NCBI GenBank assembly: GCA_903837605.1
Contig: CAILVF010000010.1
Coordinates: 1 to 39,125 of the forward strand
Direction of reading: 5' to 3'
DNA: 39,125 bases
Source of the DNA: an uncultured Bacteroidales bacterium
GTDB taxonomy: Bacteria; Bacteroidota; Bacteroidia; Bacteroidales; FEN-979
Positions 31,233 to 39,114 of this stretch are shown here, piece by piece; position 1 is the stretch's first letter, and every line of letters starts with the position of its first letter. The translations under genes and the position numbers were made by a program. Under the pieces are notes generated by a model. That model made no database searches, had not been told where the DNA came from, and saw nothing but the letters and a program-made list of their open reading frames with translations.

Positions 31233-31631
31233 TTAATTCTGATAAGCATTAATAAGTCTTTTGGGATTGCCTGCATCGTCAACGGTAGCAAAGATGAACC
31301 TGCCTTCAACCGCTTTTAAACTCCCCGATTCTTTGTTAACATCCAACCATATTTCAACATTAATAACCAACTTGACAGAACCGACCGAGTGAATTTTAGC
31401 CCTTACTTTCACAATTGAGCCAAGAGGAATAGCGAGTAGAAATTTTACTCTTTCGACTGAAACCGTTACCATTCTTTGGCGAGTAAACTGCTTGGCTGCA
31501 ATATAAGCCACCTCATCCATCCATTTCATGGCATTCCCTCCAAACAGATTTCCCTGGTCATTTGCATTCTCATGAAAGACTAACCTGTCCTGCCAAATTT
31601 CAAACGAGGAATAATCCTGATTCGCAATCAT
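31233..31631 (-). CDS. Hotdog-fold acyl-CoA thioesterase
   Basis: 132 residues with the YciA/acyl-CoA hydrolase pattern: FHENANDQGNLFGGNAMKWMDEVAYIAAKQF (hotdog helix with the catalytic Asp), then VSVERVKFLLAIPLGSIVKVRAKI and IWLDVNKES. A single hotdog domain, cytoplasmic. Substrate is a short or medium acyl-CoA by family. It is divergent from the methionine gamma-lyase gene; its -7 box TACTTTTG (minus, 31672-31679) lies next to the TGAAC-N4-GTTCA palindrome, so it may share regulation. Confidence 0.82.
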   Translation of the reverse strand: MIANQDYSSFEIWQDRLVFHENANDQGNLFGGNAMKWMDEVAYIAAKQFTRQRMVTVSVERVKFLLAIPLGSIVKVRAKIHSVGSVKLVINVEIWLDVNKESGSLKAVEGRFIFATVDDAGNPKRLINAYQN

Positions 31632-31688
31632 AATTCATAATCTGAATTTTCACTTACTCACAATAATTTTTCAAAAGTACGCAAATTA

Positions 31689-31711
31689 TGAACAAATGTT
31701 CATTATATTTG
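31689..31711 (+). promoter_or_regulatory. Palindromic operator and -7 box of the gamma-lyase gene
   Basis: TGAAC-AAAT-GTTCA (31689-31702) is followed after one base by TATATTTG (31704-31711). This duplicates the arrangement at 29413-29435 before the hdrCB-like genes, implying a common regulator. Confidence 0.72.
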
Positions 31712-31755
31712 CTTTTTCTTTTTCCTGTCAATCATTTACCTATTAATCAACTCTT

Positions 31756-32933
31756 ATGAAACACGAAGAATCTGGTTTTAACACCAAACTGATCCATTCT
31801 GGAGGTATTGACGATCAATTCCATTCAGCAACCGTTCCCATTTACCAGACATCCACGTTTTCTTTTGACAGCGCCGATGAGGGAGCACGCTGTTTTGCCG
31901 GTGAAAGTGATGGATATATTTATACCCGCATCGGGAATCCCACTATCAATGCACTGGAACGGCAACTTGCTATTCTTGAAAATGGTTTTGGTGGGATTGC
32001 GTGAGTTCGGGGATGGCAGCTGCAACAACTATTTACCTGGGTCTGATGAGCCAGGGAGATCATATTGTCAGTAACGATGCTATCTACGGCCCTGCCCGGT
32101 GAGTCATGGAAAAACAGTTCACCCGCTTCGGGTTTCAGTCGACGTATATCAATACCACGGATGCAGATACAATTAAAAATGCCATCCGACCAAACACTAA
32201 AATATTATACATCGAGACCCCTGCCAATCCTACCATGGACATCACAGATATCAGGGCCTGTGCCAAGATTGCCCATGAACATGGACTGATCCTTGTCGTG
32301 GATAATACGTTTTGCAGTCCGTACCTGCAAAATCCCCTGGATATGGGAGCCGACATTGTATTTCATTCCATGACCAAATTCATCAACGGCCATGCCGATA
32401 TTGTGGCCGGTATTATTATCCCGAAAGAAAAAGCAATGTATGATAAGCTCAGGCATATGATGATCAACCTGGGTTGTAATATGGATCCACACCAGGCTTA
32501 TATGGTGCTGCGAGGATTAAAAACCCTCGGCATCCGGATCGACAGGGCCCAACAAAGCGCAATGGAAGTTGCAACATATCTTGAGTCTCATTCGCAGGTT
32601 GCATGGATCAGATACCCTGGTCTTCAATCCCATCCCCAGTTTGAACTTGCAAACCAGCAGATGAAGGGGAGCGGTTCGATGATCAGCTTCGGGCTGAAAG
32701 GAGGGTTTGAAGCTGCTAAAAAATTACTCAATAATGTCAGGCTTGCTCTACTGGCTGTTTCTCTGGGTGGTGTTGAAACTTTAATACAGCACCCTGCTTC
32801 AATGACACACTCGAAGGTTTCGGCTGAAGATAAAAAGAAAGCCGGGATTACTGACAACCTGATCAGGCTTGCTATCGGGATAGAAGACGTAAAAGATATT
32901 ATTGCAGACCTGGACAAGGCTTTATCTCTATGA
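31756..32933 (+). pseudogene. Methionine gamma-lyase/cystathionine gamma-synthase family, broken twice
   Basis: The N-terminal 82 residues (TKLIHSGGIDDQFHSATVPI ... LENGFGGIA) run into TGA at 32002-32004. The rest continues in the other frame from AGT at 32004 (SSGMAAATTIYLGLMSQGDH ... IYGPAR), consistent with loss of one base, and is stopped by an in-frame TGA at 32100-32102 where the family has glycine. From 32103 it reads VMEKQFTRFGFQ ... HSMTKFINGHAD (PLP lysine) ... SLGGVETLIQHPASMTHS to a normal end. The intact enzyme would split methionine or cystathionine with PLP. The frameshift hits the SSGMA phosphate-binding region. It is a recent pseudogene or two sequencing errors; the promoter is well preserved. 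Confidence 0.85.
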
Positions 32934-33057
32934 TATGATCTTGATCAGCCCTCATTCAGACGTGAATGTCATAGTTTAGAGCAGCAATGATCAGCGCGTT
33001 CATATTTTTTATTTGAAGCGCATAAATATCACCTAAATTTATTATTTTTGCCGCCGA

Positions 33058-33080
33058 TTAGTGATATTTAAGCGATTTAA
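33058..33080 (+). promoter_or_regulatory. Shared 23-base operator, copy 2
   Basis: TTAGTGATA, then T, then TTAAGCGATTTAA; one base differs from the copy at 24949-24971. The -7 box lies 13 bases downstream, as in copy 1. Confidence 0.75.
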
Positions 33081-33093
33081 TAAAAATATTTTC

Positions 33094-33101
33094 TACCTTT
33101 G
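33094..33101 (+). promoter_or_regulatory. -7 box of the ArsM-like/RiPP locus
   Basis: TACCTTTG fits TAnnTTTG. A start near 33108 gives an 80-base leader before the ATG at 33188 and is consistent with an operon reaching at least through the radical SAM gene. Confidence 0.68.
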
Positions 33102-33187
33102 CATCCTCTTAAATATTTTTATCTAAAACAACCTGGAAGGACCTAAACCACCGAATGTTCAATAGCGGTATAAATACATCAACAAAG

Positions 33188-33832
33188 ATGGAAGTAAAAG
33201 AAATAAACAACAGGTACAGTGAACTGGCCGAATCGGAATGCTGCCTTTCATGTGGTGGAGCGATAAATTATGCCGAGCCTAAAACCGGGGAGGTTTGTGT
33301 TGATCTAGGAAGCGGCCGGGGGACCGATGTATTGCGGATGGCCGAGTCGGTTGGAGAAACAGGATTTGTTTATGGTATTGATATATCGGACGGGATGCTA
33401 GAAAAAGCCCGCCGGAATGCCGACAAATTTGGTGTGACCAATGTACGCTTTGTTCGAAGTGAACTTGAAAAGCTCGATCTGGCGGATAAAACAGCTGATC
33501 TGGTCATCTCAAATTGCACCCTCAACCATGCAGCCGATAAACAGTCGGTATGGAACGAGATACACCGCATCCTTAAGAAAGGAGGAAGGTTCGTGATCAG
33601 CGATATTTATGCAATAAAACCGATTGCCGACGAATACAGAAATGACCCTGTGGCTGTAGCGGAATGCTGGGCCGGTTCAGTAACCCGTGCTGAATACATG
33701 GAACATCTGGAAAAAGCAGGTTTTGCCTCGGTTGAAATTATAGAAGAATCAGCGCCTTACCTGAAAGGGAATGCCGAAGTTGCCAGCTTTACCATTGCAG
33801 GAAAAAAAGATGCCTGTGCCTGCGGGAATTGA
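33188..33832 (+). CDS. ArsM-like SAM-dependent methyltransferase
   Basis: 214 residues from the ATG at 33188; an in-frame ATG at 33155 adds 11 poorly formed residues. Motif I VDLGSGRGTDV, then YGIDISDGMLEKAR, DLVISNCTLNH, ILKKGGRFVISDIYA and RNDPVAVAECWAGS closely follow arsenite methyltransferases (ArsM). Cys160 aligns with an arsenic-binding cysteine of ArsM. The cysteine in motif I of ArsM is replaced (Val48 region), while Cys18, Cys19, Cys22 and C-terminal CAC (210, 212) add thiols. The substrate may be arsenite, another thiophilic element or a thiol compound. It heads the operon-like run that contains the short Cys peptide and the radical SAM enzyme. Confidence 0.8.
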   Translation: MEVKEINNRYSELAESECCLSCGGAINYAEPKTGEVCVDLGSGRGTDVLRMAESVGETGFVYGIDISDGMLEKARRNADKFGVTNVRFVRSELEKLDLADKTADLVISNCTLNHAADKQSVWNEIHRILKKGGRFVISDIYAIKPIADEYRNDPVAVAECWAGSVTRAEYMEHLEKAGFASVEIIEESAPYLKGNAEVASFTIAGKKDACACGN

Positions 33833-33913
33833 GAAGACATCAGGATGATCAAAGCACTCTGATATCATATAACATTAAAAAGAAATAATCATTAACAAAT
33901 CAAAAACAGAACA

Positions 33914-34033
33914 ATGAAAAATCTTATTAAAAAGAAGATTGAAGTTAAAACTCAGGTTAAAAAAGCAAATACCAAAAAAGTCGCTCAGTGCTGTGCAAAA
34001 ACATCCAAGACCATAGTGGGTTGCCATGATTAA
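33914..34033 (+). CDS. Short cysteine-containing peptide, candidate RiPP precursor
   Basis: A 39-residue ORF, ATG at 33914, stop TAA at 34031-34033, 14 bases before the radical SAM gene. The first 25 residues are a strongly basic leader-like segment (MKNLIKKKIEVKTQVKKANT, then KKVAQ), and the C-terminal core is CCAKTSKTIVGCHD with Cys26, Cys27 and Cys37 and several Thr/Ser residues. No homologue is recognised. Size, basic leader, Cys/Thr-rich end and placement directly before a SPASM radical SAM protein are those of precursors of sactipeptides and ranthipeptides, in which the enzyme builds thioether links from Cys. It could alternatively be a small metal-binding peptide. Confidence 0.72.
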   Translation: MKNLIKKKIEVKTQVKKANTKKVAQCCAKTSKTIVGCHD

Positions 34034-34047
34034 TAAGTATTGATCCT

Positions 34048-35376
34048 ATGGTTTATTCAAAACACAATATTTTTTCCAGGATTACAGGCTCGGATAACTT
34101 TTTCATAGTTAACCTGCTTAGCGGCAGCGCCGACATTTTAAGCCCAGCCGAAGGCAAAATGCTAAAGGCTTATCTTGATGGGAAAAATATTGAAGAAGAT
34201 TTTCTTGAGAATCTGAAAGAAAAGGCTTACCTGGTGGATGAAAAGGAAGAGGCTAAGCTTTACCAAAGCAAGTACCTCGATTTTATCGACACCCGCGATG
34301 AGGATGAGGTCCAGTTGTTTTTTGTACCCAATTACACTTGCAACTTTGCCTGTACGTATTGCTACCAGGATGAATATGCACCTGCCAGGCAGGAACTAAC
34401 AACTGCTGTGACCGATGCCTTCTTTAATTATATCAATCATGAATTTGCAGGACGTAAAAAATACCTTACGGTTTTTGGCGGGGAGCCTCTGCTGAATTCA
34501 CCGAAACAAAAAGAGCTCATCACATACCTGCTTAAACAGGCAAATGAATCGAATCTTGAAGTTTGCTTTGTGACCAATGGCTATTCTCTGCTTGAATATA
34601 TCGAGCTGCTTAAAATAGCAAACATTCGCGAAATCCAGGTTACACTGGATGGCGTTGGCAAGGTTCATGATGCACGCCGGTTCCTTAAAGGCGGAGGTGC
34701 AACTTTTGAAAAAATTGTTAAGGGAATCGATGAATGTCTGCGGATTGGATTGCCGGTAAACCTGAGAATGGTGATTGACAAGGAGAATATTGACGGGCTT
34801 CCCGAAATGGCGCAGTTTGCCATAGATAAAGGCTGGACAAAAAATGAGTTTTTCAAATCCCAGCTCGGGCGTAACTATGAGTTACACCATTGCCAGTCAA
34901 CTTCCGAAAAACTGTTCAGCCGTATTTCGCTTTACGAAACCATTTACAAGCAGGTTCAGCAGCATCCTCATATTCTTGAATTTTATAAACCTGCTTATTC
35001 TGTTTCAAAATTCCTTTTCGAAAACGGCAGCCTTCCGGATCCCTTATTCGATGCCTGCCCGGCCTGTAAAACGGAATGGGCCTTTGATTATACAGGCCAG
35101 ATCTTTTCCTGTACAGCTACAGTTGGAAAAGCTGATGAATCACTTGGGACCTTCTATCCTGAAATCTCCCGAAAGGATGAAATGATCGCTGCCTGGGAAA
35201 ACCGCGATGTCACTTCTAGCTCTGAATGCTTCAGCTGCAGCATGCAACTGGCATGCGGAGGAGGATGCGGATCAGTAGCTAAAAACAGGACCGGCAATGT
35301 ATGCTCAACCGATTGCCGCCCGGTAAAGGAATTGCTGGAACTGGGATTTGGAGCCTACTTTGAAAGTAATAATTGA
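34048..35376 (+). CDS. Radical SAM/SPASM peptide maturase-like enzyme
   Basis: 442 residues. Residues 1-90 look like a peptide-recognition domain (NFFIVNLLSGSADILSPAEGKML, YLVDEKEEAKLY). The radical SAM cluster motif is CNFACTYC (Cys98, 102, 105) in FVPNYTCNFACTYCYQDE. TIM-barrel features include TVFGGEPLLN and EIQVTLDG. The C-terminal SPASM domain holds auxiliary-cluster cysteines: CPACKTEWAFDYTGQIFSC, SECFSCSMQLACGGGCG and CSTDCRP. This is the architecture of enzymes maturing RiPPs such as sactipeptides or of anSME-like sulfatase maturases. With no sulfatase nearby and a 39-residue Cys peptide just upstream, peptide maturation is the better reading. Confidence 0.9.
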   Translation: MVYSKHNIFSRITGSDNFFIVNLLSGSADILSPAEGKMLKAYLDGKNIEEDFLENLKEKAYLVDEKEEAKLYQSKYLDFIDTRDEDEVQLFFVPNYTCNFACTYCYQDEYAPARQELTTAVTDAFFNYINHEFAGRKKYLTVFGGEPLLNSPKQKELITYLLKQANESNLEVCFVTNGYSLLEYIELLKIANIREIQVTLDGVGKVHDARRFLKGGGATFEKIVKGIDECLRIGLPVNLRMVIDKENIDGLPEMAQFAIDKGWTKNEFFKSQLGRNYELHHCQSTSEKLFSRISLYETIYKQVQQHPHILEFYKPAYSVSKFLFENGSLPDPLFDACPACKTEWAFDYTGQIFSCTATVGKADESLGTFYPEISRKDEMIAAWENRDVTSSSECFSCSMQLACGGGCGSVAKNRTGNVCSTDCRPVKELLELGFGAYFESNN

Positions 35377-35379
35377 ATA

Positions 35380-35931
35380 ATGGATTGCATTAAGTGTAAC
35401 ACGAAAAGTTGCAGAATCACAGAACAGTGTCATGCTCAAAAGTTTGACACTGAAGAATTGATGCTTACTTATCATTTGCCGGAGAACATGAAAATTATCC
35501 AGGCTGCAGCAAAACTGGTTGACAATGGCAGAGCGGGAACTTTATCCAGATTGCAGGAAGTGATTGAATTTTCAAAAAGCATGAAGTTTCAACGGATCGG
35601 GATTGCTTATTGCTACGGGATGGAGATTGAAGCTGCACTGATTACTACGATTTTCAGGGAGTCAGGCTTTAAGGTATTTCCAGTTTCCTGTACAACCGGA
35701 GGATTTAAACAATCTGAGGTAAATATCAGCAGTAAGATTGAGAAAGTATCATGCAACCCTTTAGCCCAGGCCGGACAGCTTAACAAAGAAAACGTTGATT
35801 TTACAATAACTGTGGGGCTTTGCATGGGTCATGATATTTTGTTTAATAAACATATAAATTCATATACTTCAACCTTGATTGTAAAAGACAGGGTTCATGA
35901 TCATAATCCAATTGATGCGTTAAAAAATTAA
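35380..35931 (+). CDS. DUF1847 metal-binding-like protein
   Basis: 183 residues. The N-terminus is cysteine-rich (MDCIKCNTKSCRITEQCH), followed by segments typical of DUF1847: RIGIAYCYGMEIEAALI, FKVFPVSCTTGG, SCNPLAQAGQLN and FTITVGLCMGHDILFNKH with conserved cysteines. The family is annotated as predicted metal-binding and found mainly in anaerobes; its reaction is unknown. It starts 3 bases after the radical SAM gene, so it belongs to the same transcript and may act on the same product or metal. Confidence 0.82.
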   Translation: MDCIKCNTKSCRITEQCHAQKFDTEELMLTYHLPENMKIIQAAAKLVDNGRAGTLSRLQEVIEFSKSMKFQRIGIAYCYGMEIEAALITTIFRESGFKVFPVSCTTGGFKQSEVNISSKIEKVSCNPLAQAGQLNKENVDFTITVGLCMGHDILFNKHINSYTSTLIVKDRVHDHNPIDALKN

Positions 35932-35938
35932 ATAGGTA

Positions 35939-37207
35939 ATGAAAGAAATAACATCATCCGAATTCGAAACAGAAGTACTTAAAGGTGGAAAAGTCGTACT
36001 TGACTTTTATTCCACCGAATGTCCTCCATGCGAGGCCTTGGCCCCCAAGTTTGAAGGTTTGGCCTCGCTTTATGGCAAGGACATTAAGTTTTTTAAAATG
36101 TTCCGTCAGCAGAATAAGCCATTGGCTGAAAGTCTCGGAGTAAGATCCTCCCCCACCCTCCTGTTTTTTGATAACGGGGTGCAATCCCCGGTAACGCTTT
36201 CCGGTGGCATCAAGCGCAGCGATATCATCTTTAATCTTGACAACATGTTATCCGCAGAAAGGGTCCATGAGATCAAGAAAGAGATAAAACCGACGGTTTC
36301 CGAATTTGATGTACTTATCCTGGGTGCAGGCCCTGCAGGCCTTACTGCAGGATTGTACCTCTGCCAATCGAAAGTGAATACGGTTTTGATTGATATTGCG
36401 CTCCCTGGCGGACAGGTTGCAACCACACATGAAGTCTCCAATTACCCCGGATTCATTGACCCCCAGCCTGGTTATATGCTTTCGCACAATATGTCGGAGC
36501 AAACCAAATTATGTGGAACCATATATAAGGTAGCTGTCGATGTGACCAAAGTTGACCTCGAGAAGAAAGAAGTGGTGATAGATGAATTTGAAGCCGTTAA
36601 GGCTAAAAAAATCATTATTGCTACAGGAACATCTCCCAACCTCATGGGCATTCCGGGAGAGAAAGAGTTGAAAGGAAAGGGTATTTCCTATTGTGCCACC
36701 TGCGACGCCAAGTATTATGGCGACAAGGAAGTGGTAGTGATAGGCGGCGGGAATTCAGCCGTGGAAGAAGCTGATTTCATCAGCAGGTTTGCCAGTAAGA
36801 TTACGATGGTTCACCAGTTTGATGCCCTTACTGCAAATAAGCTTGCCCAGGAGAAATTGCTTGCCAATCCAAAAATCAAGGTACTTTTCTCGCATGAGCC
36901 AAGGTCTTTTATTCGCGATGGCAATAAAATGATCACTGAGGTTGAAGATTTAAAAACCAAAACTGTATCCAGACTGGAGAGCGATGGCGTATTCGTTTTT
37001 ATTGGCATGAAACCCAATATTGACCTTTTCAGGGATAAACTGGAACTGGATAAATGGGGTTATATAAAGACAGATGAAGACATGCATACCAGTATGCCCG
37101 GCATATTTGCCGTGGGTGATGTCATCAGTAAAAAATACAGGCAAATTACCACGGCTGTGGCCGATGGAACTATCGCCGCCATTGCTATTGCAAAAGAATT
37201 GAATTAA
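35939..37207 (+). CDS. Thioredoxin-thioredoxin reductase fusion
   Basis: 422 residues. Residues 1-105 form a thioredoxin with active site CPPC (STECPPCEALAPKFEG) and cis-proline at RSSPTLLFF. Residues 120-422 form a low-molecular-weight thioredoxin reductase: FAD motif LILGAGPAGLTAG, redox site CATC (SYCATCDAKYYG), NADPH motif VVVIGGGNSAVEEA and the end GIFAVGDVISKKYRQITTAVADGTIAA. The order Trx-TrxR is the reverse of the mycobacterial TrxR-Trx fusion. Because the redox partner is tethered, it may be dedicated to a specific client such as the Cys peptide or DUF1847 protein. It follows DUF1847 by 7 bases. Confidence 0.92.
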   Translation: MKEITSSEFETEVLKGGKVVLDFYSTECPPCEALAPKFEGLASLYGKDIKFFKMFRQQNKPLAESLGVRSSPTLLFFDNGVQSPVTLSGGIKRSDIIFNLDNMLSAERVHEIKKEIKPTVSEFDVLILGAGPAGLTAGLYLCQSKVNTVLIDIALPGGQVATTHEVSNYPGFIDPQPGYMLSHNMSEQTKLCGTIYKVAVDVTKVDLEKKEVVIDEFEAVKAKKIIIATGTSPNLMGIPGEKELKGKGISYCATCDAKYYGDKEVVVIGGGNSAVEEADFISRFASKITMVHQFDALTANKLAQEKLLANPKIKVLFSHEPRSFIRDGNKMITEVEDLKTKTVSRLESDGVFVFIGMKPNIDLFRDKLELDKWGYIKTDEDMHTSMPGIFAVGDVISKKYRQITTAVADGTIAAIAIAKELN

Positions 37208-37226
37208 TTTAACAAATAACAGCGCC

Positions 37227-37634
37227 ATGAGTACAAACCAATTAATCATCGAGCATGTAAGCCCTTTTAACGTAAGTGTTACCGTTGAAAAGCTTATAGA
37301 TGCAGCAAAACAAAAAGGATGGCAGAATCCTGCCACACATAATCTTCAGCAATCGCTTGCCAAATCAGGCAAAGATGTATTGCCGGTTGAAGTTGTCGAG
37401 ATTTGCAAACCTGACTATTCAGGTATTATGCTCGAAAAAAACGACGAACGTATTGTTTCGGTTTTAATGCCTTGCCGCATTTCGGTTTACCAGAAAGATG
37501 ATGGCAAGACCTATGTTGCATTATTGGACATGTCGCAAATGACAGCAGGAATGACACAAACAGCGATTGAAGCTGTAAATGGTGCATCTGATGAATCCTT
37601 TGAGATCGTCAAATCGGTCGTAGGGACTTTCTGA
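37227..37634 (+). CDS. DUF302 family protein
   Basis: 135 residues with DUF302 features: FNVSVTVEKLIDAAKQKGWQ, VEVVEICKPDYSGIMLEK and VSVLMPCRISVYQKDDGKTYVALL. Cysteines in EICKP and MPCRI are characteristic of this branch. No signal peptide or membrane segment is seen. DUF302 proteins are common in sulfur-oxidising and metal-stressed bacteria, but function is unestablished. It lies 19 bases after the Trx-TrxR fusion and 4 bases before an SQR-like flavoprotein. Confidence 0.82.
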   Translation: MSTNQLIIEHVSPFNVSVTVEKLIDAAKQKGWQNPATHNLQQSLAKSGKDVLPVEVVEICKPDYSGIMLEKNDERIVSVLMPCRISVYQKDDGKTYVALLDMSQMTAGMTQTAIEAVNGASDESFEIVKSVVGTF

Positions 37635-37638
37635 AAAT

Positions 37639-38805
37639 ATGAAAAAAATCCTGGTTCTCGGTGGTGGATTTGCAGGTATGCAAGCGGCTATCGAACTACA
37701 AAAAAAAGGTAGTTTTGATATTACCCTTGTTTCTGATCGCGATTATTTATACCTGTTCCCGATTTCCATCTGGATTCCGGTTCATATGAAGGAATTCGAG
37801 GATGTAAAAGTGCCATTGGCGAAAATCCAAAAAAAATATCCCTTTAGGCTCATTTTGGACAAAGTCACCGAAATTCATGCAGCGGACAAAAAGGTAGTTT
37901 GTGAAAATCACACATTAACCTATGATTACCTTGTCATTGCTTTTGGGGCGGACAAGATGCAGCATAAGGGAATAAATCACACCCTTTCCATTTGTGGCAA
38001 GCCTGAGGTGGCAATGGAAATCCGAAATAAAATTGATGCCCTGATTCAAAAAGGCAGTGGTAAGATCGCTATAGGTTTCGGAGGGAATCCAAAGGACAAA
38101 TCGGCTGTTCGTGGCGGGCCGGCATTCGAAGTCATGTTCAATGTCCACAATTATTTAAAATCCAAAAAGCTGAGAGATAAATTTGAACTGACGTTTTTCG
38201 CCCCCATGGACGAGCCGGGAGCCAGGATGGGCAAAGGCGCTTTAGCCATGATGGATAAAATGTTTACTCAATATGGCATCAGGAAACGGTTTGGTAAAAA
38301 GATAGCGGAGTTTGTCAGCGATGGAGTTGTATTTGAAGATAATTCCAAACTGGATTCCGATTTCACGATGTTTATTTCAGCTGGGACCGGGCCTGCATTG
38401 CTTAAAAATTCAGATCTTCCTCTCTCGGAAGCCGGATTTATTAAAATTGACAATTCCGGTCAGGTCCAGGGACATCCGGATGTTTTTGCTATCGGTGATA
38501 TTGCCGCTCTTGAAGGCCCTGAATGGATTGCAAAACAAGGGCATATTGCGGAACTTATGGGGCGTAATGCCGCTTACAATATTATTCAGATCGACAAAGG
38601 GAGCAGCAAACGAAAAGGCTACCAGGAACATCTGAACATTCTTTGTGTGATGGATACCGGTAACGGGGCTGCCTTTGTTTTCAGGAATGGCACGAAAGCA
38701 TTCATGATCCCGATGCCCGTTGTAGGACATTGGCTGAAAAACGGATGGGGCGTTTATTCAAGAATGTCAAAAATCGGGCAATTTCCAAGGTTGCCCGGAT
38801 TATAA
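37639..38805 (+). CDS. SQR-like FAD oxidoreductase lacking the middle catalytic cysteine
   Basis: 388 residues. FAD motif ILVLGGGFAGMQAA, then DYLVIAFGAD and DVFAIGDIAAL. Cys119 (LSICGKPEVA) and Cys336 (NILCVMDTGNGAAFVF) match two of the three redox cysteines of SQR/flavocytochrome-c sulfide dehydrogenase relatives, but the position of the middle cysteine (C160 of type I SQR) is valine in KSAVRGGPAFEVMFN. The sulfur-bridging pair is therefore incomplete and normal sulfide oxidation is doubtful. The C-terminal GHWLKNGWGVYSRMSK resembles membrane-associated members. It may oxidise another thiol or be a distinct subfamily. A thioredoxin gene follows after 9 bases. Confidence 0.8.
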   Translation: MKKILVLGGGFAGMQAAIELQKKGSFDITLVSDRDYLYLFPISIWIPVHMKEFEDVKVPLAKIQKKYPFRLILDKVTEIHAADKKVVCENHTLTYDYLVIAFGADKMQHKGINHTLSICGKPEVAMEIRNKIDALIQKGSGKIAIGFGGNPKDKSAVRGGPAFEVMFNVHNYLKSKKLRDKFELTFFAPMDEPGARMGKGALAMMDKMFTQYGIRKRFGKKIAEFVSDGVVFEDNSKLDSDFTMFISAGTGPALLKNSDLPLSEAGFIKIDNSGQVQGHPDVFAIGDIAALEGPEWIAKQGHIAELMGRNAAYNIIQIDKGSSKRKGYQEHLNILCVMDTGNGAAFVFRNGTKAFMIPMPVVGHWLKNGWGVYSRMSKIGQFPRLPGL

Positions 38806-38814
38806 AATGGGAAA

Positions 38815-39114
38815 ATGTTAGGTAATTTTGATTCAATTATAAACGAACCCCGGCCTGTTATTGTTGACTTTCATGCCTTGTGGTGCGGTCCATGCAAGAC
38901 CCAGTCGCCTATATTATCAGATATAGCAGCTGAATTCGGGGAACGTTTGAGGGTGATAAAAATTGACGTGGACAAAAATCCCCTGATAGCAAGTAAATAC
39001 AATATTCAGGGCGTCCCTACAGTGATCCTATTTAAAAATGGCCAATTGGTCAGGAGGCAATCAGGAGTCGCAAGTAAAAGCCAATTGCATGAAGTTATCA
39101 TTCAACATATTTAA
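38815..39114 (+). CDS. Thioredoxin
   Basis: 99 residues with active site WCGPC (VDFHALWCGPCKTQSPILSD), cis-proline in QGVPTVILFKNG and normal length. Cytoplasmic. It is the fourth thioredoxin domain in this half of the window and closes the visible part of the thiol-redox operon; the operon may continue past the window end. An ATG at 38807 is in a different frame and is not the start. Confidence 0.92.
   Translation: MLGNFDSIINEPRPVIVDFHALWCGPCKTQSPILSDIAAEFGERLRVIKIDVDKNPLIASKYNIQGVPTVILFKNGQLVRRQSGVASKSQLHEVIIQHI

Noticed and set aside
31756..32933. TGA codons in the gamma-lyase read as selenocysteine or programmed frameshift
   Set aside because: The family has no Cys/Sec at either position, no slippery heptamer is seen, and one base is missing at the first site; mutation or sequence error is simpler.
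33914..34033. The 39-residue ORF as a random basic peptide
   Set aside because: This explanation was rejected because of the clustered C-terminal cysteines, the 14-base spacing to the radical SAM gene and the otherwise unexplained gap before it; conservation still has to be shown.
37639..38805. True sulfide:quinone oxidoreductase at the end of the window
   Set aside because: The middle catalytic cysteine position is valine, so I label it SQR-like only.
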